From contig NQJH01000007.1 of NCBI GenBank assembly GCA_002256685.1, forward strand, positions 1 through 18,861: DNA of 18,861 bases, given 5' to 3'. This document shows positions 5,811-13,691 of the stretch, in pieces. Both the position numbers and the translations under genes were made by a program. The notes beneath the pieces are model-generated. The model did not search any database and was not told the DNA's origin. It saw only the letters and a program-made list of their open reading frames with translations. The number at the start of each line of letters is the position of its first letter. Positions within the stretch are counted from its first letter, which is position 1. The stretch is from Methylococcaceae bacterium NSP1-2. Its GTDB lineage: Bacteria; Pseudomonadota; Gammaproteobacteria; Methylococcales; Methylomonadaceae.

Positions 5811-7610
5811 TTATTCACCATCCAAAAAGCATCTTAGTTGCTCTGATCTGGAAGGATGTCTTAATTTTCTTAATGCTTTCGCTTCAATTTGACGGATACG
5901 CTCACGCGTCACATCAAACTGTTTGCCAACTTCTTCTAAGGTATGGTCGGTATTCATGTTGATACCAAAGCGCATTCTTAATACTTTGGCTTCGCGTGCA
6001 GTTAAACCAGCCAATACATTTTGTGTTGATTCGCGTAAACCTGCAATAGTAGCTGCTTCTACAGGGGATAACACTTTAGCATCTTCTATAAAATCTCCCA
6101 AATGTGAATCTTCATCATCACCGATGGGGGTTTCCATTGAAATCGGTTCTTTGGCGATTTTCAATACTTTTCGTACTTTGTCTTCGGGCATTTCCATACG
6201 CTCTGACAGTTCTTCAGGGGTGGCTTCGCGTCCCATTTCTTGCAAAATCTGCCGTGAAATACGATTCAACTTGTTAATCGTTTCAATCATGTGTACGGGG
6301 ATACGAATCGTTCTAGCTTGGTCAGCAATCGAACGGGTAATGGCTTGGCGTATCCACCATGTCGCATAAGTTGAGAACTTATAACCGCGACGGTATTCAA
6401 ATTTATCAACGGCTTTCATTAAACCGATATTGCCTTCTTGAATTAAATCAAGGAATTGCAAGCCACGATTGGTGTATTTTTTCGCAATCGAAATAACCAG
6501 TCTTAAGTTAGCTTCAATCATTTCTTTTTTAGCACGGCGGGCTTTGGCTTCACCGATAGACATACGGCGATTAATATCTTTTAAGCCGCTGATCGTTAAG
6601 CCGTATTGTGCTTCTATATCCGCCAGTATTTTTTGCGCTTTTCTGAGTTCTTTTTCGCGTAACTTTAAGCTTTCTGAATAGCTATGCCCGCTCAGATGCG
6701 AATCTAACCATTCTGAGCTGGATTCATGCTCAGTAAAACTAGTAATAAAATCCTTACGCGCCATTTTTGCATCTTTAACAAAAATGTCCAATATCAGTTT
6801 TTCTTGTTCCCGCACGGTAGCAACACCGTTAGGAATGATCCCTGTTAATTTCTTTAAGTATTGTGGAGTCCATTTAAATTCCATGAACAAATCCGCTAAT
6901 ACTTCAAAGGCTTGTTCCGTTTTGTCACTGACATAGCCGTACTTTTTAATAGCCGCAGAGGCTATTTTTAGTTGCTTTCTAAGGACTTCAACTTTTTCTT
7001 TAACTTCTTCGTGGTTAAGTCCTTTTAACTCCTCTTCAGCCCCCGCCTCTTCAACGATGTCAGTCGCTGGAACGGCAGCTAAGTTTTCTGGCTCAGTTAA
7101 ATCGACAAAACCCGATATTAAATCAGTCAGTCGAGTAGCACCTTCTTCACTTGAGATAGAATCAAATGCGTCTAAAAAATCTTCAACAACCACGCAGGAT
7201 CTAGCGATTGCCTTGACTAATTGCTGTTGCCCTTCTTCGATACGCTTGGCAATTTTTAATTCATCGGCACGCGTTAGCAATTCTACCGAACCCATTTCGC
7301 GCATATACATACGGACGGGATCAGTGGTTCGACCAAACTCACTATCAACAGACGCTAAGGCGGCAACTTCTTCTGCATCTTCGTCATCGGTAGTAACGGT
7401 TGCAGAATCAGTAATCAGTGAATCTTCATCGGGGGCAACTTCGTGAACCTGAATGCCCATCTCATTGATCATGCCAATGATGTCTTCAATTTGTTCAGGA
7501 TCAACAATATCACTGGGCAAGTGATCGTTCACCTCGGCATAGGTCAGGTAACCCTGCATTTTGCCTTTGGCTATTAATTGTTTAAGCTGAGACTGTTGTT
7601 CTTGATTCAT
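5811..7610 (-). CDS. rpoD: RNA polymerase primary sigma factor (sigma-70)
   Basis: Directs RNA polymerase to housekeeping promoters. The 599-residue protein has the full primary-sigma layout. Region 1.1 covers roughly the first 60 residues and starts M-N-Q-E-Q-Q-S-Q-L-K. Region 1.2 starts near D-P-V-R-M-Y-M-R-E-M-G. A long acidic non-conserved region follows. Region 2 includes L-D-L-I-Q-E-G-N-I-G-L-M-K-A-V and the -10 recognition helix Y-A-T-W-W-I-R-Q-A-I. Regions 3 and 4 follow, with the -35 helix V-T-R-E-R-I-R-Q-I-E. The ATG is at 7608-7610. The gene lies 182 bases downstream of dnaG and carries a consensus TATAAT about 50 bases before the start, so it can be made apart from the rpsU-dnaG transcript. 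The tRNA-Ile2 gene follows 7 bases after the stop. Confidence 0.98.
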   Translation of the reverse strand: MNQEQQSQLKQLIAKGKMQGYLTYAEVNDHLPSDIVDPEQIEDIIGMINEMGIQVHEVAPDEDSLITDSATVTTDDEDAEEVAALASVDSEFGRTTDPVRMYMREMGSVELLTRADELKIAKRIEEGQQQLVKAIARSCVVVEDFLDAFDSISSEEGATRLTDLISGFVDLTEPENLAAVPATDIVEEAGAEEELKGLNHEEVKEKVEVLRKQLKIASAAIKKYGYVSDKTEQAFEVLADLFMEFKWTPQYLKKLTGIIPNGVATVREQEKLILDIFVKDAKMARKDFITSFTEHESSSEWLDSHLSGHSYSESLKLREKELRKAQKILADIEAQYGLTISGLKDINRRMSIGEAKARRAKKEMIEANLRLVISIAKKYTNRGLQFLDLIQEGNIGLMKAVDKFEYRRGYKFSTYATWWIRQAITRSIADQARTIRIPVHMIETINKLNRISRQILQEMGREATPEELSERMEMPEDKVRKVLKIAKEPISMETPIGDDEDSHLGDFIEDAKVLSPVEAATIAGLRESTQNVLAGLTAREAKVLRMRFGINMNTDHTLEEVGKQFDVTRERIRQIEAKALRKLRHPSRSEQLRCFLDGE

Positions 7611-7631
7611 TATTTATTCACCGAGTGTTCT

Positions 7632-7664
7632 GCTCAGTCCGACTACACTGAGCTAGAAATTATA
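7632..7664 (-). promoter_or_regulatory. Candidate rpoD promoter -10 box and leader hairpin
   Basis: The minus strand reads TATAAT at 7659-7664 with no good -35 hexamer 16-18 bases upstream. Just after the expected start site, 7632-7638 and 7647-7653 form a 7-bp stem (G-C-T-C-A-G-T with its complement) around an 8-base loop. The hairpin would sit at the very 5' end of the rpoD mRNA, about 20 bases before the start codon, and could affect stability or initiation. Confidence 0.5.
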
Positions 7665-7689
7665 CTACACAATTCATTCTTTTGCACTA

Positions 7690-7705
7690 GGACAACGAAT
7701 TGTCC
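7690..7705 (-). other. Short UUCG-loop hairpin in the dnaG-rpoD gap
   Basis: The minus strand reads GGACAA, TTCG, TTGTCC: a 6-bp stem with a UUCG tetraloop, a very stable RNA loop type. It lies about 87 bases after the dnaG stop and just upstream of the candidate rpoD promoter. No T-run follows, so it may mark a processed 3' end of the rpsU-dnaG mRNA rather than an intrinsic terminator. Confidence 0.5.
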
Positions 7706-7792
7706 ACCACTATTTTATTTACAATTCATTACCTGCAAATGACATTATTTATACTCATACAAACTGATTTTCAAGGCTTTTACCCTACTCAT

Positions 7793-9529
7793 TCACTTTG
7801 TGTTGAACAATTCTCTTAACTGTTCTTTTTCTTGTAGCGTTAATCCTGTTGTTTTCAGTTTCAGCAACAAGTTACTACGTTCGTCCATAGATTGAGCAAA
7901 CAACTTATCTAATGCACCAGAAAATTCTGCCGCTTCATTACCTGCTGGAATCTCCAATTGTAGAGACTCCAACCGCTTAATAATCGGCTCATCCTTATGA
8001 TTTCGATAATATTCTAACAAGGCACCGGTATTAGCGGGTTTTTCATGCAAAATCACTTGTAAAATACTTGTAAATTTTTCAACACCTTCAAATTTCAAGC
8101 AATCCCAATTTATTTCTCGTTGCTCAATAATTGAAACTAATTCTGGATGCTGAATTAATAAAGCCAGTGTTCTTCGCTGTAAAGCGGGTCTTCCCTGTTC
8201 AGGTCTTTGCTGCTGGTTTTGTTTTTGGCTAACTGTTGGCGTATTTTCTAAGACTTCAAGCGTGGCTAGACCTGACAATTTTTTAAGTCGCTCTAACATC
8301 ATTTCTTTGAACACACTTTCTGGCAATTTTTCCAGATACGGTTTAGCCTGACTAACTAATTGTGCACGTCCTTCTGTCTCAGATAAATTAAGTACATTGG
8401 TAAAATGCCCAAAAAAATAATCTGACAAGGGCAATGCCGTTTCTATGCACTCAGTAAACCCTGACAACCCTTGCTCGCGTATCAATGAATCAGGATCATG
8501 CTGTGGTGGTAACAACATGATACGGCACGATTTCCCGTCTTTTAAACTAGCAAAAGCCGATTCCATCACCCGCCAAGCGGCAGTCTGCCCTGCACTATCA
8601 CCATCAAAACAAAACACCAGCTCCGAGGTAAAACGAAACAATAAATCCAAATGCACGCGTGAGGCGGCTGTCCCTAACACCGCGACTGAGTATGGAATGC
8701 CAAATTGCGCCAACGCAATGACATCCATATAACCTTCAACAATCAAAATACGCGCTGGTTTTGAGTTCTTGGCTAGCAACTCGTATAAACCGTAAACTTC
8801 CTTGCCTTTGCTAAATAGTGCCGTTTCTGGCGAATTCAAGTATTTAGGTAAACTATCGTCGAGTACCCGTCCACCAAAGCCAACAATTCTTGCTCGCCTG
8901 TCGCGAATAGGAAACATCAATCGCCCACGAAAACGCCCGTAAAACTCACCGTTATCATTGCTACCTAGCAACCCACAATCCATTAAGGTTTTAGCGTCGA
9001 ACTGTTCAAGCAGCGATTTCCACTGTGTAGGGGCGTAACCCAGCATAAAATCATTCGCGACTGTGCCACTAATTCCTCGCGCTTTTAAGTATTCAACGGC
9101 TTTTTTCCCGTCCACACTACTGCGTAACTGCTGCACATAAAAAGCCGCAACCTGTTCCATGACCGAATAGAGCTGACTTAAATCTTGTTTTTTCGGCTCA
9201 ACCTGATAGGAAGAAGAAGCCGTTTCTCTAGGCACATCAACGCCAACAAAAGCCGCTAAATCTTCAACGGCTTCAACAAAATCGGAATGATTAAAATCCA
9301 TCAAAAAACTGATGGCGTTACCACTCGCACCGCAGCCAAAGCAGTGAAACATTTGCTTGTTGCGACTAACGGAAAAGCTAGGGGATTTTTCGGTATGAAA
9401 CGGGCAGCGGGCGACATAATTCGCGCCCGTTTTCTTGAGGGGAAGGTGCGAATCGATTAAATCGACTATATCAACCCGCACTAACAGCTCGTTAATAAAC
9501 TCTCGAGGAATTCTACCCGACACATTCAT
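7793..9529 (-). CDS. dnaG: DNA primase
   Basis: Makes the RNA primers for DNA replication and works with the DnaB helicase. The 578-residue protein has the three standard parts. The N-terminal CHC2 zinc ribbon uses C42, H45, C63 and C66. The central catalytic core has the R-I-V-G-F-G-G-R block at 214-221 and a TOPRIM fold with V-E-G-Y-M-D-V at 264-270 (E265) and the metal-binding F-D-G-D at 308-311. A Gln-rich linker near residue 430 leads to a C-terminal helical domain that would contact DnaB. Length is normal. The ATG at 9527-9529 lies 15 bases after the yqeY-like stop, with no clear ribosome-binding site, so it may depend on translation of the upstream gene. Gene order rpsU, yqeY-like, dnaG, rpoD is a variant of the E. 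coli macromolecular-synthesis operon. Confidence 0.98.
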   Translation of the reverse strand: MNVSGRIPREFINELLVRVDIVDLIDSHLPLKKTGANYVARCPFHTEKSPSFSVSRNKQMFHCFGCGASGNAISFLMDFNHSDFVEAVEDLAAFVGVDVPRETASSSYQVEPKKQDLSQLYSVMEQVAAFYVQQLRSSVDGKKAVEYLKARGISGTVANDFMLGYAPTQWKSLLEQFDAKTLMDCGLLGSNDNGEFYGRFRGRLMFPIRDRRARIVGFGGRVLDDSLPKYLNSPETALFSKGKEVYGLYELLAKNSKPARILIVEGYMDVIALAQFGIPYSVAVLGTAASRVHLDLLFRFTSELVFCFDGDSAGQTAAWRVMESAFASLKDGKSCRIMLLPPQHDPDSLIREQGLSGFTECIETALPLSDYFFGHFTNVLNLSETEGRAQLVSQAKPYLEKLPESVFKEMMLERLKKLSGLATLEVLENTPTVSQKQNQQQRPEQGRPALQRRTLALLIQHPELVSIIEQREINWDCLKFEGVEKFTSILQVILHEKPANTGALLEYYRNHKDEPIIKRLESLQLEIPAGNEAAEFSGALDKLFAQSMDERSNLLLKLKTTGLTLQEKEQLRELFNTK

Positions 9530-9544
9530 GCGGATAAAAACAAA

Positions 9545-9997
9545 CTATCCAGCTAACGCTGCCTTGATTTTGTTGCTGACGATAGACATATCGGCGCGAC
9601 CTTGCATGTTTGCTTTTAACAACGCCATGACTTTGCCCATGTCTTTAACCGATTCAGCACCAGATTGTGCGACAGCATCGCTAATCATAGAGTCAATTTC
9701 GGCTTCCGTTAAGGCTTGCGGCAGAAAATCTTGAATAATTAAAATCTCAGCTTCTTCGATTGCCACTAAGTCCATGCGATTTCCGTCGGTAAATTGACGA
9801 ATCGACTCGCGGCGTTGTTTGAGCATTTTGTCGAGGACAAGAATAGTACGCTCGTTGTCTAGCGTAATACGTTCATCGACTTCAATTTGCTTAATGGCGG
9901 CTAACATCAAACGAATCACACCTAATCTGGCTTTGTCGCCGCTTTTCATAGCGGCTTTCATAGCGTCTTTGAGGCGATCTGTTAATAAGTCAGTCAT
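9545..9997 (-). CDS. GatB/YqeY domain-containing protein
   Basis: A 150-residue soluble protein of the YqeY family, which shares a helical domain with the C-terminus of the GatB/GatE subunits of tRNA-dependent amidotransferases. The opening L-K-D-A-M-K-A-A-M-K-S-G-D-K, the R-L-M-L-A-A-I-K block and the C-terminal G-K-V-M-A-L-L-K-A stretch are typical. No catalytic residues are known, and the stand-alone protein has no firm function; tRNA binding is inferred from the shared domain. The ATG at 9995-9997 is 2 bases after the rpsU stop, and dnaG follows 15 bases on, so it belongs to the rpsU-dnaG operon. This insertion between rpsU and dnaG is common in gammaproteobacteria outside the enterics. 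Confidence 0.93.
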   Translation of the reverse strand: MTDLLTDRLKDAMKAAMKSGDKARLGVIRLMLAAIKQIEVDERITLDNERTILVLDKMLKQRRESIRQFTDGNRMDLVAIEEAEILIIQDFLPQALTEAEIDSMISDAVAQSGAESVKDMGKVMALLKANMQGRADMSIVSNKIKAALAG

Positions 9998-9999
9998 GA

Positions 10000-10233
10000 T
10001 TACAGCGCAGGACGACCACGACGTAAATTTTTCAACGCATAACGCTCACGCGCTAATTTTTTCAAGTGACGTTTAACAGCCGCCGCACCTTTGCGTTTAC
10101 GTTCTGAAGTCGGTTTTTCATAAAACTCACGACGACGGACTTCTGCCAAAACACCTGCTTTTTCACAAGCGCGTTTGAAGCGACGAATAGCAATATCAAA
10201 AGGTTCGTTTTCTTTAAGTTTCACTGACGGCAT
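10000..10233 (-). CDS. rpsU: 30S ribosomal protein S21
   Basis: Small-subunit protein involved in early base pairing between mRNA and the 16S rRNA. The 77-residue chain opens M-P-S-V-K-L-K-E-N-E-P-F-D, then I-R-R-F-K-R-A-C-E-K-A-G, and ends in an Arg/Lys-rich tail, all standard. It is six residues longer than the 71-residue E. coli protein, at the C-terminal end. It heads the rpsU, yqeY-like, dnaG group. Upstream is a good sigma-70 promoter, leaving a leader of roughly 60 bases that contains a small 5-bp hairpin (10269-10283). Confidence 0.98.
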   Translation of the reverse strand: MPSVKLKENEPFDIAIRRFKRACEKAGVLAEVRRREFYEKPTSERKRKGAAAVKRHLKKLARERYALKNLRRGRPAL

Positions 10234-10302
10234 TATAATAATTCCAAGTATGTTAATATTTTAAGAGTGTGGAGTCTGTCCACTAAATAAACAGAACCTG
10301 TA

Positions 10303-10330
10303 ATTATACCTTTACTTTATTAATATTCAA
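10303..10330 (-). promoter_or_regulatory. Sigma-70 promoter of rpsU operon
   Basis: The minus strand carries TTGAAT at 10325-10330 and TATAAT at 10303-10308, with a 16-base spacer. The -35 box ends 7 bases before the tsaD start codon, so the two divergent genes share a compact control region. I could not identify a matching promoter for tsaD. Confidence 0.7.
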
Positions 10331-10337
10331 AAACTCA

Positions 10338-11348
10338 ATGTACGTTTTAGGCATAGAAACTTCCTGCGATGAAACTGGAATCGCTATTTATCATTCCGAA
10401 CACGGTTTGATACATCATCTTTTATACAGTCAAATCGATATGCACAGCGAATATGGCGGTGTTGTACCTGAGCTTGCCTCACGCGATCATATTCGAAAAT
10501 GTGTGCCGTTAATTAAGCAATGTTTGCAAGAAAGCCAACTTACCCGTACCGATATTGGTGGTATTGCTTACACCGCAGGACCTGGATTGATGGGTGCGTT
10601 ATTAGTCGGTGCGGCAACGGCGAGAAGTTTGGCTTGGGCATGGCAAATTCCCGCCATTGCTGTCCATCACATGGAAGGGCATTTACTCGCTCCGATGTTG
10701 GAAGAAAATCCACCTGCGTTTCCGTTTTTGGCGTTGCTGATTTCAGGTGGACACACCTTATTAGTCAACGTTGAAGGCATTGGTCGTTATGAATTACTCG
10801 GCGAATCCTTGGATGATGCGGCAGGCGAAGCCTTTGATAAAACTGCAAAAATGCTGGGTTTAGGTTATCCAGGAGGTCCTAAATTATCCGCACTGGCTGA
10901 ACAGGGTGCCCCACGCTTTAAATTTCCCCGTCCAATGACTGACCGTCCGGGTTTGGATTTTAGTTTCAGTGGTTTAAAAACCTTTACCATGAACACCATT
11001 AACGCCAGTGAACAAACCGAGCAGGATAAAGCTGATGTGGCATTTGCTTTTCAACAGGCGGTGGCTGATACCCTCAGTATTAAATGCCGACGAGCATTAC
11101 AGCAAACAGGTTTAACCAGATTAGTCGTCGCAGGTGGAGTCAGTGCAAACAAACAAATTCGCGCTGCATTAACCGAGATGGTCGCTAAAGAAAACGCGCA
11201 AATTTATTATCCGCGCTTGCAATTTTGTACTGACAATGGCGCAATGATTGCCTACGCAGGCTGTCAACGATTAATGGCGGGGCAACAACAAGGTCTAGAA
11301 ATCGTTGCCCGTCCCCGTTGGGCAATGAGCGAGTTATCAAGTTGCTAG
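10338..11348 (+). CDS. tsaD: tRNA N6-adenosine threonylcarbamoyltransferase
   Basis: Transfers the threonylcarbamoyl group to A37 of tRNAs that read codons starting with A, with TsaB and TsaE as partners. The 336-residue protein has the ASKHA-fold signatures: the N-terminal G-I-E-T-S-C-D-E-T phosphate loop at 5-13, the metal-binding H-x-E-G-H motif with H111 and H115, S-G-G-H-T-L-L, and the late D-N-G-A-M-I-A-Y segment. Length matches the family. The ATG at 10338 has almost no ribosome-binding site; the conserved N-terminus M-Y-V-L-G-I-E-T-S supports this start. It diverges from rpsU, as in many gammaproteobacteria. The modification it makes would be relevant to tRNA-Ile2, which decodes AUA. 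Confidence 0.98.
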   Translation: MYVLGIETSCDETGIAIYHSEHGLIHHLLYSQIDMHSEYGGVVPELASRDHIRKCVPLIKQCLQESQLTRTDIGGIAYTAGPGLMGALLVGAATARSLAWAWQIPAIAVHHMEGHLLAPMLEENPPAFPFLALLISGGHTLLVNVEGIGRYELLGESLDDAAGEAFDKTAKMLGLGYPGGPKLSALAEQGAPRFKFPRPMTDRPGLDFSFSGLKTFTMNTINASEQTEQDKADVAFAFQQAVADTLSIKCRRALQQTGLTRLVVAGGVSANKQIRAALTEMVAKENAQIYYPRLQFCTDNGAMIAYAGCQRLMAGQQQGLEIVARPRWAMSELSSC

Positions 11349-11396
11349 ATTTGCTTGCTAGTCAAAGTTTAGATGGCTATACCTAGCATTAGTCTC

Positions 11397-11562
11397 TATA
11401 ATGAAATGCTTAGTAGACAGTACTCATCTCAAGATACGAGACTTTTACTTTATAAGTCTTGCCTATCGTTCAGCACTTTTCAGAAATTCCTTTCGTTTTT
11501 TCCTTTTTGTGCCTTGTGTGATTTGCAAGCAGATTTTTTTATTTATTTATAGAGGCAACAAC
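11397..11562 (+). promoter_or_regulatory. Promoter and long 5' leader of the cold-shock gene
   Basis: A TATAAT at 11397-11402 (weak -35, about TGGCTA at 11374-11379) would start transcription near 11409 and leave a leader of about 150 bases, similar in length to the E. coli cspA leader, which acts as a temperature-sensing RNA. It contains a hairpin with 8-base arms 11437-11444 and 11454-11461 (one G-U pair). A T-rich stretch runs before the AGAGG ribosome-binding site at 11551-11555. A thermosensing role is inference. Confidence 0.55.
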
Positions 11563-11769
11563 ATGGCAACAGGTACTGTTAAATGGTTTAACGAGTCCAA
11601 AGGTTTCGGTTTTATTTCACCTAGCGACGGCAGTGCAGATGTATTTGTACATTTTTCTGCGATTGCCAGCAATGGTGGATACCGCACTTTGGCTGAAGGT
11701 CAAGCCGTTAAGTATGAAGTAGAAACAGGCCCTAAAGGTCTACAAGCATCCAATGTAGCCAGCGCGTAA
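11563..11769 (+). CDS. Cold-shock domain protein (CspA family)
   Basis: A 68-residue single cold-shock domain, a five-stranded barrel that binds single-stranded RNA and DNA and melts mRNA structure. RNP1 is K-G-F-G-F-I at 13-18 and RNP2 is V-F-V-H-F at 27-31; W8 and F9 are the usual aromatic contacts. I chose the ATG at 11563 because family proteins begin M-A-x-G-T-V-K-W-F-N and because AGAGG lies 7 bases upstream. A longer in-frame ATG at 11401 has no family similarity and would lie at the -10 box. The long leader and the adjoining RRM gene suggest cold-induced or growth-phase control. I do not assign a specific csp letter. Confidence 0.95.
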   Translation: MATGTVKWFNESKGFGFISPSDGSADVFVHFSAIASNGGYRTLAEGQAVKYEVETGPKGLQASNVASA

Positions 11770-11787
11770 GCGACTACTTTCCTTACC

Positions 11788-11813
11788 CAATCCCGTTTTC
11801 AATAGCGGGGTTG
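11788..11813 (+). other. Hairpin between csp and the RRM gene
   Basis: Arms 11788-11795 and 11806-11813 pair over 8 bp (one G-U) around a 10-base loop. It follows the csp stop by 18 bases. No T-run follows, so it may be a leaky terminator or a processing or stability element between two co-transcribed genes. Confidence 0.5.
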
Positions 11814-11866
11814 TGGCATCACTGGTTTATCCAGTCAATCTACCCCCCAATTTTAGGATATGTCTT

Positions 11867-12133
11867 TTGAAACGAATTTTTGTAGGAAACTTACCTAGCG
11901 ACGCGACTGAAGCCAGCGTTACCACCTTATTTTCTGAATATGGAAAAGTCCGATCCATTCAATTAGTTGCTGATATATTCAGCGGTAAATGCCGTGGTTT
12001 TGGTTTTGTCGGCATGGAAGGTCATGAAGCCAGAGCGGCTATTTCAGCACTCGATGGCAATTTATATTGTGGTAAACCGTTAAAAGTTAAGTTTGAAGAA
12101 CCCGCAACGGGTAAAAATGGTAAACGCCGTTAA
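11867..12133 (+). CDS. Small RRM-type RNA-binding protein
   Basis: A single RNA-recognition motif with a short basic tail. RNP2 is I-F-V-G-N-L at 4-9 and RNP1 is K-C-R-G-F-G-F-V at 41-48, with aromatic F46 in RNP1 (RNP2 has F5). The tail ends G-K-R-R. I chose the TTG at 11867, giving 88 residues starting M-K-R-I-F-V-G-N-L-P, because an AGGA lies 8 bases upstream and homologues start at this point. An in-frame GTG at 11813 would add 18 residues without family similarity and sits in the hairpin. Small RRM proteins of this kind are known from cyanobacteria, where several are cold-induced, and from scattered proteobacteria. Its place after csp, 97 bases on, suggests a shared RNA-chaperone role. 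Targets are unknown. Confidence 0.9.
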   Translation: MKRIFVGNLPSDATEASVTTLFSEYGKVRSIQLVADIFSGKCRGFGFVGMEGHEARAAISALDGNLYCGKPLKVKFEEPATGKNGKRR

Positions 12134-12293
12134 TTTAGCTTGCTATGTGTAGTTTGCGGCTTTAATTTTGAGGAAGTATAGTTCGCGTTAATTATCATTG
12201 AATACTGCATAAAGAACATCCTTCTTCTTCCCCTAAATTGAATACACAAGCTAATCCCGTTATTTATAGTGGATTAACCGCACCTCATAACAC

Positions 12294-12325
12294 AAAAAAA
12301 GCCCGCTTTCATAGCGGGCTTTTTT
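12294..12325. terminator. Bidirectional intrinsic terminator between the RRM gene and ompA
   Basis: A stem of G-C-C-C-G-C-T with its complement around a 5-base loop is flanked by seven As on the left and six Ts on the right, so it works on both strands. It ends the csp-RRM transcript and the convergent ompA transcript. The rest of the 219-base gap (12134-12352) holds nothing else I can support. Confidence 0.9.
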
Positions 12326-12352
12326 GTTTAACGCAGTTAAAAAACTTTCGTT

Positions 12353-13501
12353 TTAATGACCCATCCAGATCAATTCAACACGACGGTTTTGTTCTCTACC
12401 TTGTTCAGTACGATTGTCAGCAATAGGCTTACTTTCACCGTAACCTCTAGCATGTAAAGGGTTAGTTACACCTTTTGATGTTAGATAGTTAGCAACTGAT
12501 TGTGAGCGTTTTTGTGACAACTTCATGTTGTAAGCGTTGCTACCTTCGCTGCTAGTGTGACCATGAACTTCAAGCTCATCTTTCAGTGGGTAGTTAATCA
12601 GACTTTGTGCGACACCATCAAGAACAAACATAGCGTTTTGAGTGAGTTTAGCAGAGTCATATTCAAAGTTTACGCCTTTTAATTCCAGACTGATTGGGCA
12701 ACCTGTTGCGTCTACTTTACTACCTGCTATTGTACCTGGGCATTTATCAATACAATCATTAACGCCGTCAGCATCTGAATCTAATGTTGAGCAATCAACA
12801 ACAACGGGGGCTGGAGCTGGTTCAACATAGGGTTCGGCTTTTGGTTTTGGACCAAAAGGAACAACGACACCAAGGTTAACGGTCATGTCGTGGAACTCGT
12901 TAGTGCCTTGTTGTAGATTAGCGTTAAAGTTTTGATTGTAACGGTAACGAACATCACTACGCACTAATAAATTGTCGAGTAATTCGTAGGTAAAACCTGC
13001 GCCCGCTTCACCGATGAAGCCTGCACCACTACGTCCTGGAACGTCAGTATTCATGCCACCTAAACCGATAACGGTGTAGGGAGAGAATTTGCCACGCGTA
13101 ATAAAGTATTGTAAGTCAGCCGTCGCGCCCGCTAAATCCCAGCTTCCGCCAGTTGTGTTAGTAGGATCACGAAAGTCGTTATAGCCAGTTGCTGTTTGAT
13201 AAAAGCCTTTTAACTCAACATTAAAGTGTTCGTTAAGCATTTTACCAATACCTAAACCACCACCCCAACCATCGTGAGAATTGCGATCACCACCTGTTTT
13301 CAGGAAAGTGCCGAAAGGTGCTACATACCAGCGGGTATCAGTAGGATCGGTAGATTGAGTAGATGCTGTCGCAGGCTCTTCTAAAGGGGGTAATACATTA
13401 GCTTGTTGATCTACAACAGGAGCTGATTCATCAGCCTGAGCCAACGGTATGCTACCCAGACTTGCTAATATAGCAAGTGCAAGTAAATGTTTTTTTAGCA
13501 T
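12353..13501 (-). CDS. OmpA/OprF-family outer-membrane protein
   Basis: A 382-residue outer-membrane protein that ties the outer membrane to peptidoglycan. A signal peptide covers residues 1-23 (K-K, a hydrophobic core, then L-A-Q-A). A beta-barrel runs from about 57 to 217. A Pro-rich hinge is followed by a calcium-binding thrombospondin type 3 repeat, D-S-D-A-D-G-V-N-D, at 241-249, with cysteines at 237, 250, 254 and 268. The OmpA C-terminal domain runs from about 275 to 380. The expected diaminopimelate contact Arg is present (R332), but the partner Asp is replaced by Ser (S317, in G-H-T-S-S-E-G). The start has a good GGAG ribosome-binding site, and a TATAAT lies at 13524-13529 with a poor -35. 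It is probably a single-gene transcript. Confidence 0.95.
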   Translation of the reverse strand: MLKKHLLALAILASLGSIPLAQADESAPVVDQQANVLPPLEEPATASTQSTDPTDTRWYVAPFGTFLKTGGDRNSHDGWGGGLGIGKMLNEHFNVELKGFYQTATGYNDFRDPTNTTGGSWDLAGATADLQYFITRGKFSPYTVIGLGGMNTDVPGRSGAGFIGEAGAGFTYELLDNLLVRSDVRYRYNQNFNANLQQGTNEFHDMTVNLGVVVPFGPKPKAEPYVEPAPAPVVVDCSTLDSDADGVNDCIDKCPGTIAGSKVDATGCPISLELKGVNFEYDSAKLTQNAMFVLDGVAQSLINYPLKDELEVHGHTSSEGSNAYNMKLSQKRSQSVANYLTSKGVTNPLHARGYGESKPIADNRTEQGREQNRRVELIWMGH

Positions 13502-13691
13502 AATATTCTCCAGAGAATAAATAATTATAAGAACTAACGTTTTGATTTTAGCAGTTACACTGCGTTTCTACAATGTAAAAAGACAAATCCGCTACAAAAT
13601 GTTTAAAAAAAACAACAATGAAACCACTATTTCTTAATCAACGCAGGAGCAAGTTTAACCACCTCTATGACTTCACTATAGCAAATAAATG

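Noticed and set aside
7776..7790. Another copy of the REP-like repeat near the dnaG stop
   Set aside because: Only about nine bases (taccctact) match and there is no second arm; could be chance.
11401..11562. Longer N-terminus for the cold-shock protein from an ATG at 11401
   Set aside because: It would place the start codon in the -10 box and add 54 residues unlike the family; the ATG at 11563 has a good ribosome-binding site.
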